Assembly: GCA_002382805.1 (NCBI GenBank)
Contig: DGAD01000022.1
Span: forward strand, 41,579-105,578
Reading direction: 5' to 3'
From: Clostridiales bacterium UBA4039
GTDB lineage: Bacteria; Bacillota; Clostridia; Lachnospirales; Vallitaleaceae
DNA: 64,000 nucleotides
Below the pieces are notes generated by a model that was not told where the DNA came from, searched no databases, and worked only from the letters and a program-made list of their open reading frames with translations. Positions 41,543 through 49,627 of the stretch are shown here, in pieces. Made by a program: the position numbers and the translations under genes. Each line of letters begins with the position of its first letter. The stretch's first letter is position 1.

Positions 41543-41722
41543 TTACTCTTTTTCAACAACTACTTTATTCTTGTATGTTCCACATGCTTTACAAGCTCTG
41601 TGTGGCATCACTAACTCACCACATTTGCTGCATCTTCCCAAATTTGGAGCTGATAACGTCCAGCTTTGAGCACGACGCTTGTCTCTACGTGCTGAGGATA
41701 CTTTTCTTTTTGGTACTGCCAT
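41543..41722 (-). CDS. rpmF: 50S ribosomal protein L32
   Basis: A 59-residue protein that I translated by hand: it begins MAVPKRKVSSARRDKRRAQS, the universal L32 start. It is the zinc-binding form with Cys31, Cys34, Cys44 and Cys47 (CSKC and CKAC). The zinc form is normally replaced by a cysteine-less paralogue in organisms with a zinc-sparing response; no such copy is seen here. Ribosome binding site AGGAGGTG lies upstream. It starts 5 bp after yceD and is followed by a terminator. Confidence 0.97.
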   Translation of the reverse strand: MAVPKRKVSSARRDKRRAQSWTLSAPNLGRCSKCGELVMPHRACKACGTYKNKVVVEKE

Positions 41723-41727
41723 CTTAG

Positions 41728-42231
41728 TTACACCTCCTTAAATTTGCTCTCAAACAAATCTTTTAAATGAGCCATTCGAATATCAACATGACCTTTTTCA
41801 CATGAACATTCTTGCTCATTGAGGTTTGCGCCACATTGTTCACATAGACCCTTACATTCATCAGAACACAATACTTTTTGCGGAAATTCAATTAACAGTT
41901 CTGTTAATAAAAAATCTTCCACATCAAGTTCTGCCCCTTGTATGTAGGCAAATTCTTCGCTGTCATGAAGGGATACGGATCTATGAATATGAACCTTCAC
42001 ATTTTGCATAACATCCACAGTACAACGATCGCATGGAATATTCAACCCTATGCTCGCTATGCCTTCTATCAAAATGTCTTTTTCGTTAATGCGCTTGAAT
42101 ATTAAGTCGCACGACAAAGGTTCGACTACTTGATATTCATGTATCCCATCTTCAAAAACAACATCATTAAAAGTCTGCTGTAATGTTATTTGATCACTTC
42201 GAATAAATGCTTCAACTAAATGTAGTAACAT
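41728..42231 (-). CDS. yceD: DUF177 (YceD) family protein
   Basis: A 167-residue protein almost always encoded next to rpmF and thought to help 23S rRNA/50S synthesis in other organisms. Cysteine pairs CDRC near 71-74, CSDEC and CEQC near 129-141 and a CSC pair near 148 suggest zinc binding in the second half. No signal or membrane segment. It starts the yceD-rpmF unit, below a perfect promoter at 42280-42308. The molecular role remains unproven. Confidence 0.93.
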   Translation of the reverse strand: MLLHLVEAFIRSDQITLQQTFNDVVFEDGIHEYQVVEPLSCDLIFKRINEKDILIEGIASIGLNIPCDRCTVDVMQNVKVHIHRSVSLHDSEEFAYIQGAELDVEDFLLTELLIEFPQKVLCSDECKGLCEQCGANLNEQECSCEKGHVDIRMAHLKDLFESKFKEV

Positions 42232-42279
42232 ATATTCACCTTCTTTTCGGTATTGCCTGATGTTAAATCACCAAAATTT

Positions 42280-42308
42280 ATTATAACCATTAGCAATTTG
42301 TTTGTCAA
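42280..42308 (-). promoter_or_regulatory. Consensus promoter of yceD-rpmF
   Basis: -35 TTGACA (42303-42308), 17-bp spacer, -10 TATAAT (42280-42285): both hexamers match consensus. It lies in the gap between ackA and yceD. Confidence 0.9.
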
Positions 42309-42333
42309 CCATTTTATATCAAGTTCATAAAAC

Positions 42334-43524
42334 TTATACTAATTTTAGGGTTTCACGTGCAATCATCAACTCTTCATTCGTTGGAACAACCATTGAGTGA
42401 CATGTCGCTGTTTTTTTGCTAAAGTCACGTTCAATACCTGAACAATTGTTAAGTTCATCATCCACATCAATACCAAGATAGCCTAATTGTTTACATATAT
42501 TAGCACGTACCGATATGTTGTTCTCTCCTAAACCAGCTGTAAATACTAAGGCATCTAATCCATTCAGTGTCGCTGCATATGAGCCAATATATTTAGCTAC
42601 GCGATATTCAAAAACTTCCATTGTTCGAATAGCGTGTTGATCACCTTGATTGGCTGCTGAACGTATATCTCTAAAATCACTGGAGATTCCTGATAGTCCA
42701 AGAACTCCTGATTTTTTATTTAATATTTCGATAACATCATGTACCGACACATTTTCTTTTTGAGCAATATAATCTACAATTGCCGGATCGATATCTCCGC
42801 TGCGTGTTCCCATTACAAGTCCTTCTAGTGGAGTTAATCCCATCGATGTATCAATAGATTTCCCACCATCAACTGCACACACACTCGCACCATTTCCCAA
42901 ATGACACACAATAATCTTAAGCTCTTCAATAGGTCGGCCTAACATTTCTGCCGCTCTATGAGCAACAAATTTATGGGATGTTCCATGGAATCCATAGCGT
43001 CGTATTTTAAACTTTTCATAGTATTCGTATGGTATTGCATATAGGTATGCCTTTTCCGGCATTGTCTGATGAAACGCCGTATCAAATACAGCAATCATCG
43101 GAACTCCGGGCATAATGCTTTGACATGCACGAATACCAATAAGGTTAGCAGGATTATGAAGCGGTGCAAGTTCAACACACTCTTCAATAACTCCAATAAC
43201 TTTTTCATCAATAACTACTGAATCCGAGAAAAACTCTCCGCCATGAACAACTCGATGTCCTACAGCTGATATTTCTTGCATTGACTGAATACAACCATGA
43301 GTTTCATCAACAAGTGCCTTAATCAAATAGCGCACTGCATCTTCATGGTTTTTCATCTCTGTTTTCAAAACAATTTTTTGTTTTCCCGCTGATTCATGCT
43401 TTATCTGTGACCCTTCAATCCCAATACGTTCACAAATTCCAATCGCTAAAACACTTTCATCATCCATGTTTATTAGTTGGTACTTAAGTGACGAGCTTCC
43501 ACAATTGAGTACGAGAATATTCAT
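42334..43524 (-). CDS. ackA: Acetate kinase
   Basis: Interconverts acetyl-phosphate + ADP and acetate + ATP, the energy-yielding end of acetate fermentation. 396 residues, with LNCGSSSLKY at 5-14, GHRVVHGGE near 87-95, VFDTAFHQTMP near 145-155 and RRYGFHGTSH near 174-183; the ASKHA fold contains GLTPLEGLVMGTRSGDIDP. It follows pta by 12 bp with AAGGAG upstream. Together they allow substrate-level ATP formation from acetyl-CoA, consistent with an anaerobe. Confidence 0.98.
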   Translation of the reverse strand: MNILVLNCGSSSLKYQLINMDDESVLAIGICERIGIEGSQIKHESAGKQKIVLKTEMKNHEDAVRYLIKALVDETHGCIQSMQEISAVGHRVVHGGEFFSDSVVIDEKVIGVIEECVELAPLHNPANLIGIRACQSIMPGVPMIAVFDTAFHQTMPEKAYLYAIPYEYYEKFKIRRYGFHGTSHKFVAHRAAEMLGRPIEELKIIVCHLGNGASVCAVDGGKSIDTSMGLTPLEGLVMGTRSGDIDPAIVDYIAQKENVSVHDVIEILNKKSGVLGLSGISSDFRDIRSAANQGDQHAIRTMEVFEYRVAKYIGSYAATLNGLDALVFTAGLGENNISVRANICKQLGYLGIDVDDELNNCSGIERDFSKKTATCHSMVVPTNEELMIARETLKLV

Positions 43525-43536
43525 AATAGACTCCTT

Positions 43537-44538
43537 CTATATGCTTTGGTTAATGGCTTGGACTGCTGTGATTGCAACGACTCCTACAATATCTTCAGAA
43601 CTGCATCCTCGTGACAAGTCATTAACAGGCTTTGCAATACCTTGAGTTACAGGTCCATATGCTTCTGCCTTAGCTAATCTTTGTGTTAATTTATATCCAA
43701 TATTACCAGAATCCAAGTCCGGGAATACAAGAACGTTGACATTACCCGCCACTTCATTACCTGGCGCTTTTGCTTGTCCAATGCTTGGAACAATCGCTGC
43801 ATCTAATTGGAACTCTCCATCAATTGCATAGTCTGGGTATTGTTCTTTTGCAAGACGTGTTGCTTCAACCACTTTATCCACATCTGGGTGTTTGGCACTT
43901 CCCATTGTTGAATGTGAAAGCATACCAACAACTGGTTTTTCTTCAACAAGTATTTCAAAAGATTTGGCTGAACTTCCCGCAATAGAAGCTAATTCTTCTG
44001 AGTTTGGATTTTGTACCAATCCACTATCCGCAAAAATAAATGTACCGTTCGCACCATACTCACAATTTGGAACGACCATGACAAAAAATGCAGACACAAG
44101 TTTTGTCCCTGGTGCTGTTTTTAATATTTGTAATGATGGTCGTAATACGTTTGCCGTTGAATTAACAGCACCTGCAACCATACCGCCTGCCAAGCCTTTT
44201 TTCACCATCATCACACCAAGATATAAAGGATCTTGGGTTAATAGTTCTTGTGCTTTTTCAGCTGTCATTCCTTTTTTGCTTCGAAGTTCTACAAGCGTTG
44301 CAATGTAATCATCCATTTCATCAAATTGATCTGGATCAATAATTGTCGCTCCTGAAATATCTAAATCACCTGCTTTTTCTTTAATCTCTTTTTCATTACC
44401 AATAAGAATAACCTTGGCAAGTTTTTCTTTAAGAATTTGGTCTGTTGCCTCCAAAGTTCTTAACTCAAGTGACTCAGGTAATACGATTGTTTGAATGTTT
44501 TCTTTTGCTCTTTCTTTAATTCTTTCAATAAAACTCAC
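43537..44538 (-). CDS. pta: Phosphate acetyltransferase
   Basis: Converts acetyl-CoA and phosphate to acetyl-phosphate. 333 residues, the short single-domain clostridial type without the N-terminal DRTGG region. Conserved segments GGMVAGAVNSTANVLRP near 130-146 and SHSTMGSAKHPDVDKV near 214. Translation most likely starts at GTG 44538 with AGGAG 8 nt upstream; an open frame continues upstream but runs past the promoter. It leads the pta-ackA operon from a promoter at 44582-44610. Confidence 0.96.
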   Translation of the reverse strand: MSFIERIKERAKENIQTIVLPESLELRTLEATDQILKEKLAKVILIGNEKEIKEKAGDLDISGATIIDPDQFDEMDDYIATLVELRSKKGMTAEKAQELLTQDPLYLGVMMVKKGLAGGMVAGAVNSTANVLRPSLQILKTAPGTKLVSAFFVMVVPNCEYGANGTFIFADSGLVQNPNSEELASIAGSSAKSFEILVEEKPVVGMLSHSTMGSAKHPDVDKVVEATRLAKEQYPDYAIDGEFQLDAAIVPSIGQAKAPGNEVAGNVNVLVFPDLDSGNIGYKLTQRLAKAEAYGPVTQGIAKPVNDLSRGCSSEDIVGVVAITAVQAINQSI

Positions 44539-44581
44539 TTTTATTGCTCCTTTCGTGTATGTAATCATACCCTTCAACTCC

Positions 44582-44610
44582 ATTATAAACAAATTGTTCA
44601 TTGTATACAA
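44582..44610 (-). promoter_or_regulatory. pta: pta-ackA promoter with palindrome
   Basis: -35 TTGTAT (44605-44610), 17-bp spacer, -10 TATAAT (44582-44587). A 12-bp perfect palindrome ATTGTATACAAT (44600-44611) covers the -35 and resembles GntR-type operators, but the regulator is unknown. Confidence 0.75.
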
Positions 44611-44640
44611 TATCTTTTTTCTTTTTTTTTAGATTCCTTA

Positions 44641-44669
44641 TTGCACTTTCTCATCTAAACCGATAGTAT
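44641..44669 (+). promoter_or_regulatory. tmcAL: Candidate tmcAL promoter
   Basis: -35 TTGCAC (44641-44646), 17-bp spacer, -10 TAGTAT (44664-44669), 24 bp before the ATG. Divergent from the pta promoter. Confidence 0.55.
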
Positions 44670-44693
44670 TAAGTAAATACAGGAGGTCAAACC

Positions 44694-45911
44694 ATGAAAA
44701 TTGCTGCAATTATCTCAGAATATAATCCATTTCACAATGGACATGCGTATCAAATCCGTAGTACGAAGGAAACGCTAGGTGTTGATTTTGTCGTTGCCAT
44801 TATGAGCGGTAACTATGTACAACGTGGAGAACCCGCTATTTTTGATAAGTGGACACGTACGCGTTTAGCCCTGCTTGGGGGTGTCGATGTCGTTATCGAG
44901 CTTCCGACCCTTTACTCAACTGCCTCTGCCGAGCTTTTTGCAAAAGGTGCAGTTGATTTGCTCAATCAAATAAATATCATTGACTACTTAAGTTTTGGAA
45001 GTGAACACGGAGATATAAACGCACTCACTACACTGGCTCAGCTTTATTTAAATGAATCACCTCATTTTCAGCACCATCTAAAAGCCAATTTAAAAAAAGG
45101 TTTTTCTTTCCCAAAAGCAAGAAGTCTAGCCACTTCAACCCTTTATCCAGAGTATGAACCGCTATTAAAAGGGTCCAATAATATTTTAGCTATTGAATAC
45201 TTAAAGGCTTTGCTCCAATCCGATTCCTCAATAGCGCCCTTTACACTTAAACGCGTAGGTTCATCCTACCTTGAAACCAAACTTCAGTCAAGCTATGCTT
45301 CTGCGACGGCCATTCGCCTAGCATTAAAGGATAACCCAAATGCTGTTGATGCTACTATACCGCTTCCATGTTTTGACTATTTACTTGATGGGCTCGGTCA
45401 TTCAGTTTTTTCAATATATCCAGAAGATTGTTTCCCCTATTATCGTTATTTGCTAACGATAAATAGCCCTAGTGTGGAAAATATTTACGACTTTCCTGTT
45501 GAGCTTAACAATCGCCTCCAAAAAATCATGCTTCAATCCGAAAACTATGCGCACTTTATTGATGCTGCCCAATCCAAAAACTACACTAAGACAACGATAC
45601 AACGTGCTTTGTTACATCAATTTTTAAATATAACCACGACAAATATCCAAGAAAACAACACCCAGTTACATCATTATATAAAAATTCTTGGCTTTAAAAA
45701 ATCGGCCTCTCCTGTACTTGCTTTACTAAAAAACAATGCTCGCCTACCATTAATAACTAATGTAGCCGATCATCAAAAACAGCTCCTGGCAAATGGTAAA
45801 AAAATGCTGCATGATGAGGTGAAGTTTACTAACCTCTACAATGAACTCCTTCTTCAAAAAAACAATCATATAAAAAAGAATGACTATTCTCAACCAATAA
45901 TCATTCTATAG
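44694..45911 (+). CDS. tmcAL: tRNA(Met) cytidine acetate ligase TmcAL (YlbM)
   Basis: ATP-dependent enzyme that forms ac4C34 in elongator tRNA-Met from acetate. 405 residues. The nucleotidyltransferase-like N-terminus IAAIISEYNPFHNGHAYQI has the HxxH-type motif His14/His17 and GNYVQRGEPAIFDKW follows near 40-54. The C-terminal helical region is less conserved. AGGAGG lies before the ATG. It is the only plus-strand gene between pta and recG and faces the coiled-coil gene with a 7-bp gap; a shared terminator lies in its last codons. Acetate supply from neighbouring ackA-pta may be coincidental. Confidence 0.95.
   Translation: MKIAAIISEYNPFHNGHAYQIRSTKETLGVDFVVAIMSGNYVQRGEPAIFDKWTRTRLALLGGVDVVIELPTLYSTASAELFAKGAVDLLNQINIIDYLSFGSEHGDINALTTLAQLYLNESPHFQHHLKANLKKGFSFPKARSLATSTLYPEYEPLLKGSNNILAIEYLKALLQSDSSIAPFTLKRVGSSYLETKLQSSYASATAIRLALKDNPNAVDATIPLPCFDYLLDGLGHSVFSIYPEDCFPYYRYLLTINSPSVENIYDFPVELNNRLQKIMLQSENYAHFIDAAQSKNYTKTTIQRALLHQFLNITTTNIQENNTQLHHYIKILGFKKSASPVLALLKNNARLPLITNVADHQKQLLANGKKMLHDEVKFTNLYNELLLQKNNHIKKNDYSQPIIIL
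45871..45908 (-). terminator. Terminator of the recG operon embedded in tmcAL
   Basis: Arms 45877-45888 and 45896-45907 pair as AGAATGATTATT/AATAGTCATTCT on the minus strand (12 bp with one U-G), 7-nt loop, followed by TTTTTTATA. It lies inside the last coding residues of tmcAL, antisense to it, and should end the recG-rsmD-coaD transcript. On the plus strand the same hairpin is followed by a weaker T-rich stretch. Confidence 0.8.
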
Positions 45912-45918
45912 TCTTTTC

Positions 45919-46425
45919 TCATTTATCTGAGATTTTTAGTTCACTTCGGTTGTTATGAATAACCTCAAGCTGATCGCGCATATACTGATCATACGATGCA
46001 AATTGCTGTTCGCTATTTTGCAGCATATCTTGAATAACTTGCTGACTTTGCGCTAATATTGCATCCACATATTCATATGCGCTTTCTGTTATTTCATTTG
46101 CCGTTTGTTTTGTTTGGGCCAACATAGCTTCTGCCTCTTTAATTGCCTGTCGACGTATTTCATGTTCGTCAAGCATTCTTTCTGCTTGATTTTTAGCCTC
46201 TTCAACGATTCCTGTTGCCACGGATTCTGCCTCTCCAATTATTTTATCTTTCTCTTCAATCAGACGCTTTGAACGTTTGATTTCTTCCGGCAACTTCATT
46301 CGAAGGTCTGCCATAAATTCGTATAATACTTCCATATTTACGACAACTTTACTGGAAAAAGGCAAATTATTACATTCTTGCAGGTAACCTTCCATCTCAT
46401 CTAATAACAACATTATCGAATCCAT
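45919..46425 (-). CDS. Conserved coiled-coil protein, DivIVA/ATPase-like annotation family
   Basis: A 168-residue soluble protein, acidic and dominated by a long helix (about residues 45-150) rich in Glu, Ala, Gln and Lys, with no signal or transmembrane segment. Similar short coiled-coil proteins sit after coaD in many clostridia and carry labels such as ATPase or DivIVA-like, but I see no P-loop and no convincing DivIVA N-terminal domain. AGGAGGGG precedes the ATG. It ends the recG-rsmD-coaD unit. Function unknown; a cell-pole or division role would be a guess. Confidence 0.75.
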   Translation of the reverse strand: MDSIMLLLDEMEGYLQECNNLPFSSKVVVNMEVLYEFMADLRMKLPEEIKRSKRLIEEKDKIIGEAESVATGIVEEAKNQAERMLDEHEIRRQAIKEAEAMLAQTKQTANEITESAYEYVDAILAQSQQVIQDMLQNSEQQFASYDQYMRDQLEVIHNNRSELKISDK

Positions 46426-46438
46426 ATTACCCCTCCTG

Positions 46439-46921
46439 TCATTGCTTCTTAATTGATTCTAGCAGCACATACTCAGTTTCTTTGGGAACCATGCGAGAAA
46501 TATCGCCTCCAAATTGAATCAACTGTTTTACCATACTTGAACTAATATACGCATATTCTGTTCTCGAAACTAAAAAAACAGTTTCGATTGTTTCATCTAG
46601 CATGTGATTTGTTTGAGCTAATTGCAATTCATATTCGAAGTCCGAAATCGCACGAAAACCTCTAAAAATCATTTGCGCATTTTTTTGTTTTACAAAATTA
46701 ACAAGCAATCCTGTAAACGGCTCAATCTTTACATTATCCAAATCTTTGGTTAAATCCTCTAATAACGAAACACGTTGATCCACATCAAGATAAGGTGTTT
46801 TATCCGGATTATTTAATACACCAACGATTAACAGGTCCACTAACTTTGACGCGCGTTCGATTATATCCATATGTCCATTTGTAGTCGGATCAAAGCTCCC
46901 GGGATATACACCTATTTTCAT
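46439..46921 (-). CDS. coaD: Phosphopantetheine adenylyltransferase
   Basis: Penultimate CoA step: ATP + 4'-phosphopantetheine to dephospho-CoA. 160 residues. PGSFDPTTNGH (7-17, with His17) is the nucleotidyltransferase motif; RGFRAISDFEYELQLAQTN near 89-107 and AYISSSMVKQL near 126 are family signatures. Its start overlaps the rsmD stop by 4 nt (ATGA); the rsmD-coaD pair is the rule in Firmicutes. Confidence 0.98.
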   Translation of the reverse strand: MKIGVYPGSFDPTTNGHMDIIERASKLVDLLIVGVLNNPDKTPYLDVDQRVSLLEDLTKDLDNVKIEPFTGLLVNFVKQKNAQMIFRGFRAISDFEYELQLAQTNHMLDETIETVFLVSRTEYAYISSSMVKQLIQFGGDISRMVPKETEYVLLESIKKQ

Positions 46922-47484
46922 TCTATTTCACCTTTCTTATACTCTATAAATGTGAACTTATTTGTACGATATGTTTTTTCACGTACTATCTCTAAATTCG
47001 TGAAAGATTTATCATCAAGTTCTGTTTCTATAGAACTTTCAACAATAATCAGCCCTTGATTACGTATCAACTTTAGCATATCAATCTGTTTTAACGCACT
47101 CATCTCATATCCTTGATTATATGGCGGATCAATAAAAATAAGGTCAAAACAGTCTCCTTGTTGATGTAATGCATTAAGTGCACTAACATAATCATACTTT
47201 ATAATCCTTGCTTTTTCAATAAGTTTTGTATGATTTAAATTTTTTTTTATTATTTCAATGGAACTATTATTCATATCATTAAAGACGCAACTGTTGGCAC
47301 CTCGACTTAATGCCTCAATGCCTAATGCACCACTTCCAGAAAACAAATCAAGAACATATGCATCAAAAAGTCTATAATTAATAATATTAAACAGCGTCTC
47401 TTTTGTCCTATCTGTTGTCGGTCGAACCCCTTGTGGTGGTGATTCTAATAACAATCTTTTGGCACTTCCTGCAATTACTCGCAT
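46918..47484 (-). CDS. rsmD: 16S rRNA (guanine966-N2)-methyltransferase
   Basis: Methylates G966 of 16S rRNA in the assembled 30S. 188 residues. The start RVIAGSAKRLLLESP and PTTDRTKETLFNI are family hallmarks; SAM motif LDLFSGSGALGIEAL near 46-60; catalytic DPPY at 119-122. AAGGAG precedes the ATG. Lies 10 bp after recG. Confidence 0.98.
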   Translation of the reverse strand: MRVIAGSAKRLLLESPPQGVRPTTDRTKETLFNIINYRLFDAYVLDLFSGSGALGIEALSRGANSCVFNDMNNSSIEIIKKNLNHTKLIEKARIIKYDYVSALNALHQQGDCFDLIFIDPPYNQGYEMSALKQIDMLKLIRNQGLIIVESSIETELDDKSFTNLEIVREKTYRTNKFTFIEYKKGEIE

Positions 47485-47493
47485 AACATCTCC

Positions 47494-49527
47494 TTATATC
47501 CCGATATTCCCTTCAAATTTATAATAAAATAATTCTAACTGTTCATCTATCGCTCTGTCAACCTCTATTTCTTCAACCAATGCTTGTGTAATCTCTAGGA
47601 GTTCTTTATCATCATAGAGATTTGCCAGCCTAAAAAATGGAACCCCTGATTGAGCGAAACCAAAAATCTGTCCCGGTCCACGAGTTTTCAAATCATATTC
47701 TGCCAGCTCAAATCCATCCTCATGATCTCTTAAGAATGACAATTTCTTCTTGGTCTCTTTCGATTGCGTATCGGATATCAGCACACAATAGGATTGTAAA
47801 TCTGATCGCCCAACCCGTCCTCGAAGCTGATGAAGTTGAGCCAAACCAAAGCGTTCTGCATTTTCAATAATCATTAATGTTGCATTGGGAACATTAACGC
47901 CCACCTCTATGACAGTTGTGGATACTAATACTTGTGTAGAATAGCTCAAAAAATCATCCATAATTTTATTTTTTTCTTTAGCTTTCATCCGTCCATGGAG
48001 CATGCCAATTTGAATATCCTCTGGCATAAATTCTTTAAGCGTCTCTACATAATTCTCAACATTAGCCAAAGGCATCTCTTCATTTTCTTCCACCATCGGA
48101 CAAACAAAATATACATTTCGTCCTGCCCGAACTTCTTTAAGTGCAAAGTTAAATATACGTTCACGATAAGAAGACGGCACCAAAAACGTATCTATTTTTT
48201 TACGTCCAGCTGGCAGTTCATCAACAATACTTATGTCCAAGTCGCCATAAACAATGAGGGCTAATGTCCTTGGAATCGGTGTTGCGCTCATGACTAATGT
48301 GTGGGGATACCTTCCTTTATTAACCAAAGCTTCTCTTTGCATAACGCCAAAACGATGCTGTTCATCTGTAATCACTAATGCAAGTGCATTAAACTCTACA
48401 TGTTCCTGAATCAGTGCATGTGTTCCGATAACAATATCTATACTTGCCTCTTTAATTTGTTGAGACATATTTTCTTTTTGCTTTTTTGTCATACTGCCTG
48501 TCAACAGCCCCACTGTAACCCCAAAAGCCGCAAGTTGATTTGATAAACTATGATAATGTTGCTTTGCTAAAACTTCTGTCGGCGCCATCATTGCACATTG
48601 ATAGCCACTAAGCACTGTATTTAGCATACTAATAGTTGCAATAATCGTCTTTCCACTTCCTACATCCCCTTGAATGAGTCGAACCATCGTCGCATGACCA
48701 TCCATGTCTTCAAATACATCATTCAATGCTTTTTTCTGGGCATCTGTCAATCGAAAAGGAAGGTCTGATATGAATCGATCTATTTCTCGATTTTTCTTTA
48801 TTTTAAATGCATTATTTTGTTTTTTGACTTTCTCGCGTACCCGACGCATCGCCACTTGAAACAAAAAAAACTCATCAAAGGCCAACCGCCGTTTTGCAAT
48901 CTTTAAATTATTATCATCCACTGGATAATGAATCTTTTCATAGGCAAAATCGAGTGCTGCCAGCTGGTATTTTTCGCGAATATCCTCTTTAAGATAATCT
49001 GTAATCTGATGTTTCATGATTTCAAGGGATTGATTCACATAACCTGTAAGTTGCTTTAGTTTAACTTCTCTTGACAATGGATAAATCGGTTTAAGCTTAA
49101 GTTTAGATAATTGCTCAAATTCTTCTGGTTTGATTATTTTTGGATTTGTTATCATCCTACGATTATTCTTGATGACATATTTCCCTTTTAAAATCACCCG
49201 TTCATCTTGATGTAACACTTTTTTTATATAGGGTTGATTAAAAAACATCACTTGAATGCGCCCTGTACTATCACTAAGGGTAAAACGCACCATTACTCGT
49301 CCGTTAAACCTTGAAAGTGTAACAGACGACGTTATAGTCCCTTCTACATAGCAAGTTTCCTCTGGCTGCAGTGATGCAATGGCTCTTATTCCTTCAACAA
49401 CCTCATAATCTCTAGGATAATAGTGGATTAAATCCGACACCCGATAAATGCCCATGCGATTAAGTGCTTGCTTAGATTTTGGTCCTACTTTTTTTAATGT
49501 CTCAACATCATTGAGAAGCAAATTCAT
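47494..49527 (-). CDS. recG: ATP-dependent DNA helicase RecG
   Basis: Branch-migrating helicase that rescues stalled forks and processes recombination intermediates. 677 residues. N-terminal wedge/OB region (about 1-220), helicase domains with Walker A GDVGSGKT, DEQHRFG near 375, and VSTTVIEVGVNVPNA and QLRGRVGR in the second RecA fold. I prefer ATG 49527, with AGGTG 6 nt upstream, over a GTG 9 nt earlier. A possible promoter (TTGCCG, 16 bp, TAGTAT) overlaps the terminator upstream. Confidence 0.97.
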   Translation of the reverse strand: MNLLLNDVETLKKVGPKSKQALNRMGIYRVSDLIHYYPRDYEVVEGIRAIASLQPEETCYVEGTITSSVTLSRFNGRVMVRFTLSDSTGRIQVMFFNQPYIKKVLHQDERVILKGKYVIKNNRRMITNPKIIKPEEFEQLSKLKLKPIYPLSREVKLKQLTGYVNQSLEIMKHQITDYLKEDIREKYQLAALDFAYEKIHYPVDDNNLKIAKRRLAFDEFFLFQVAMRRVREKVKKQNNAFKIKKNREIDRFISDLPFRLTDAQKKALNDVFEDMDGHATMVRLIQGDVGSGKTIIATISMLNTVLSGYQCAMMAPTEVLAKQHYHSLSNQLAAFGVTVGLLTGSMTKKQKENMSQQIKEASIDIVIGTHALIQEHVEFNALALVITDEQHRFGVMQREALVNKGRYPHTLVMSATPIPRTLALIVYGDLDISIVDELPAGRKKIDTFLVPSSYRERIFNFALKEVRAGRNVYFVCPMVEENEEMPLANVENYVETLKEFMPEDIQIGMLHGRMKAKEKNKIMDDFLSYSTQVLVSTTVIEVGVNVPNATLMIIENAERFGLAQLHQLRGRVGRSDLQSYCVLISDTQSKETKKKLSFLRDHEDGFELAEYDLKTRGPGQIFGFAQSGVPFFRLANLYDDKELLEITQALVEEIEVDRAIDEQLELFYYKFEGNIGI

Positions 49528-49570
49528 TATAATCACCTTTTTTGTCTATCTTTCAACTATCCTATACTAC

Positions 49571-49599
49571 AAAATAGGTTGCCATCGGCAACCTATTTT
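49571..49599 (-). terminator. Terminator after fakA
   Basis: A 13-bp perfect stem, AAAATAGGTTGCC/GGCAACCTATTTT, with a 3-nt loop. It lies 29 bp past the fakA stop in the gap before recG. The flanking A and T runs are within the stem. Confidence 0.85.
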
Positions 49600-49627
49600 A
49601 ATAACATTCATCAACATTTATATACTG

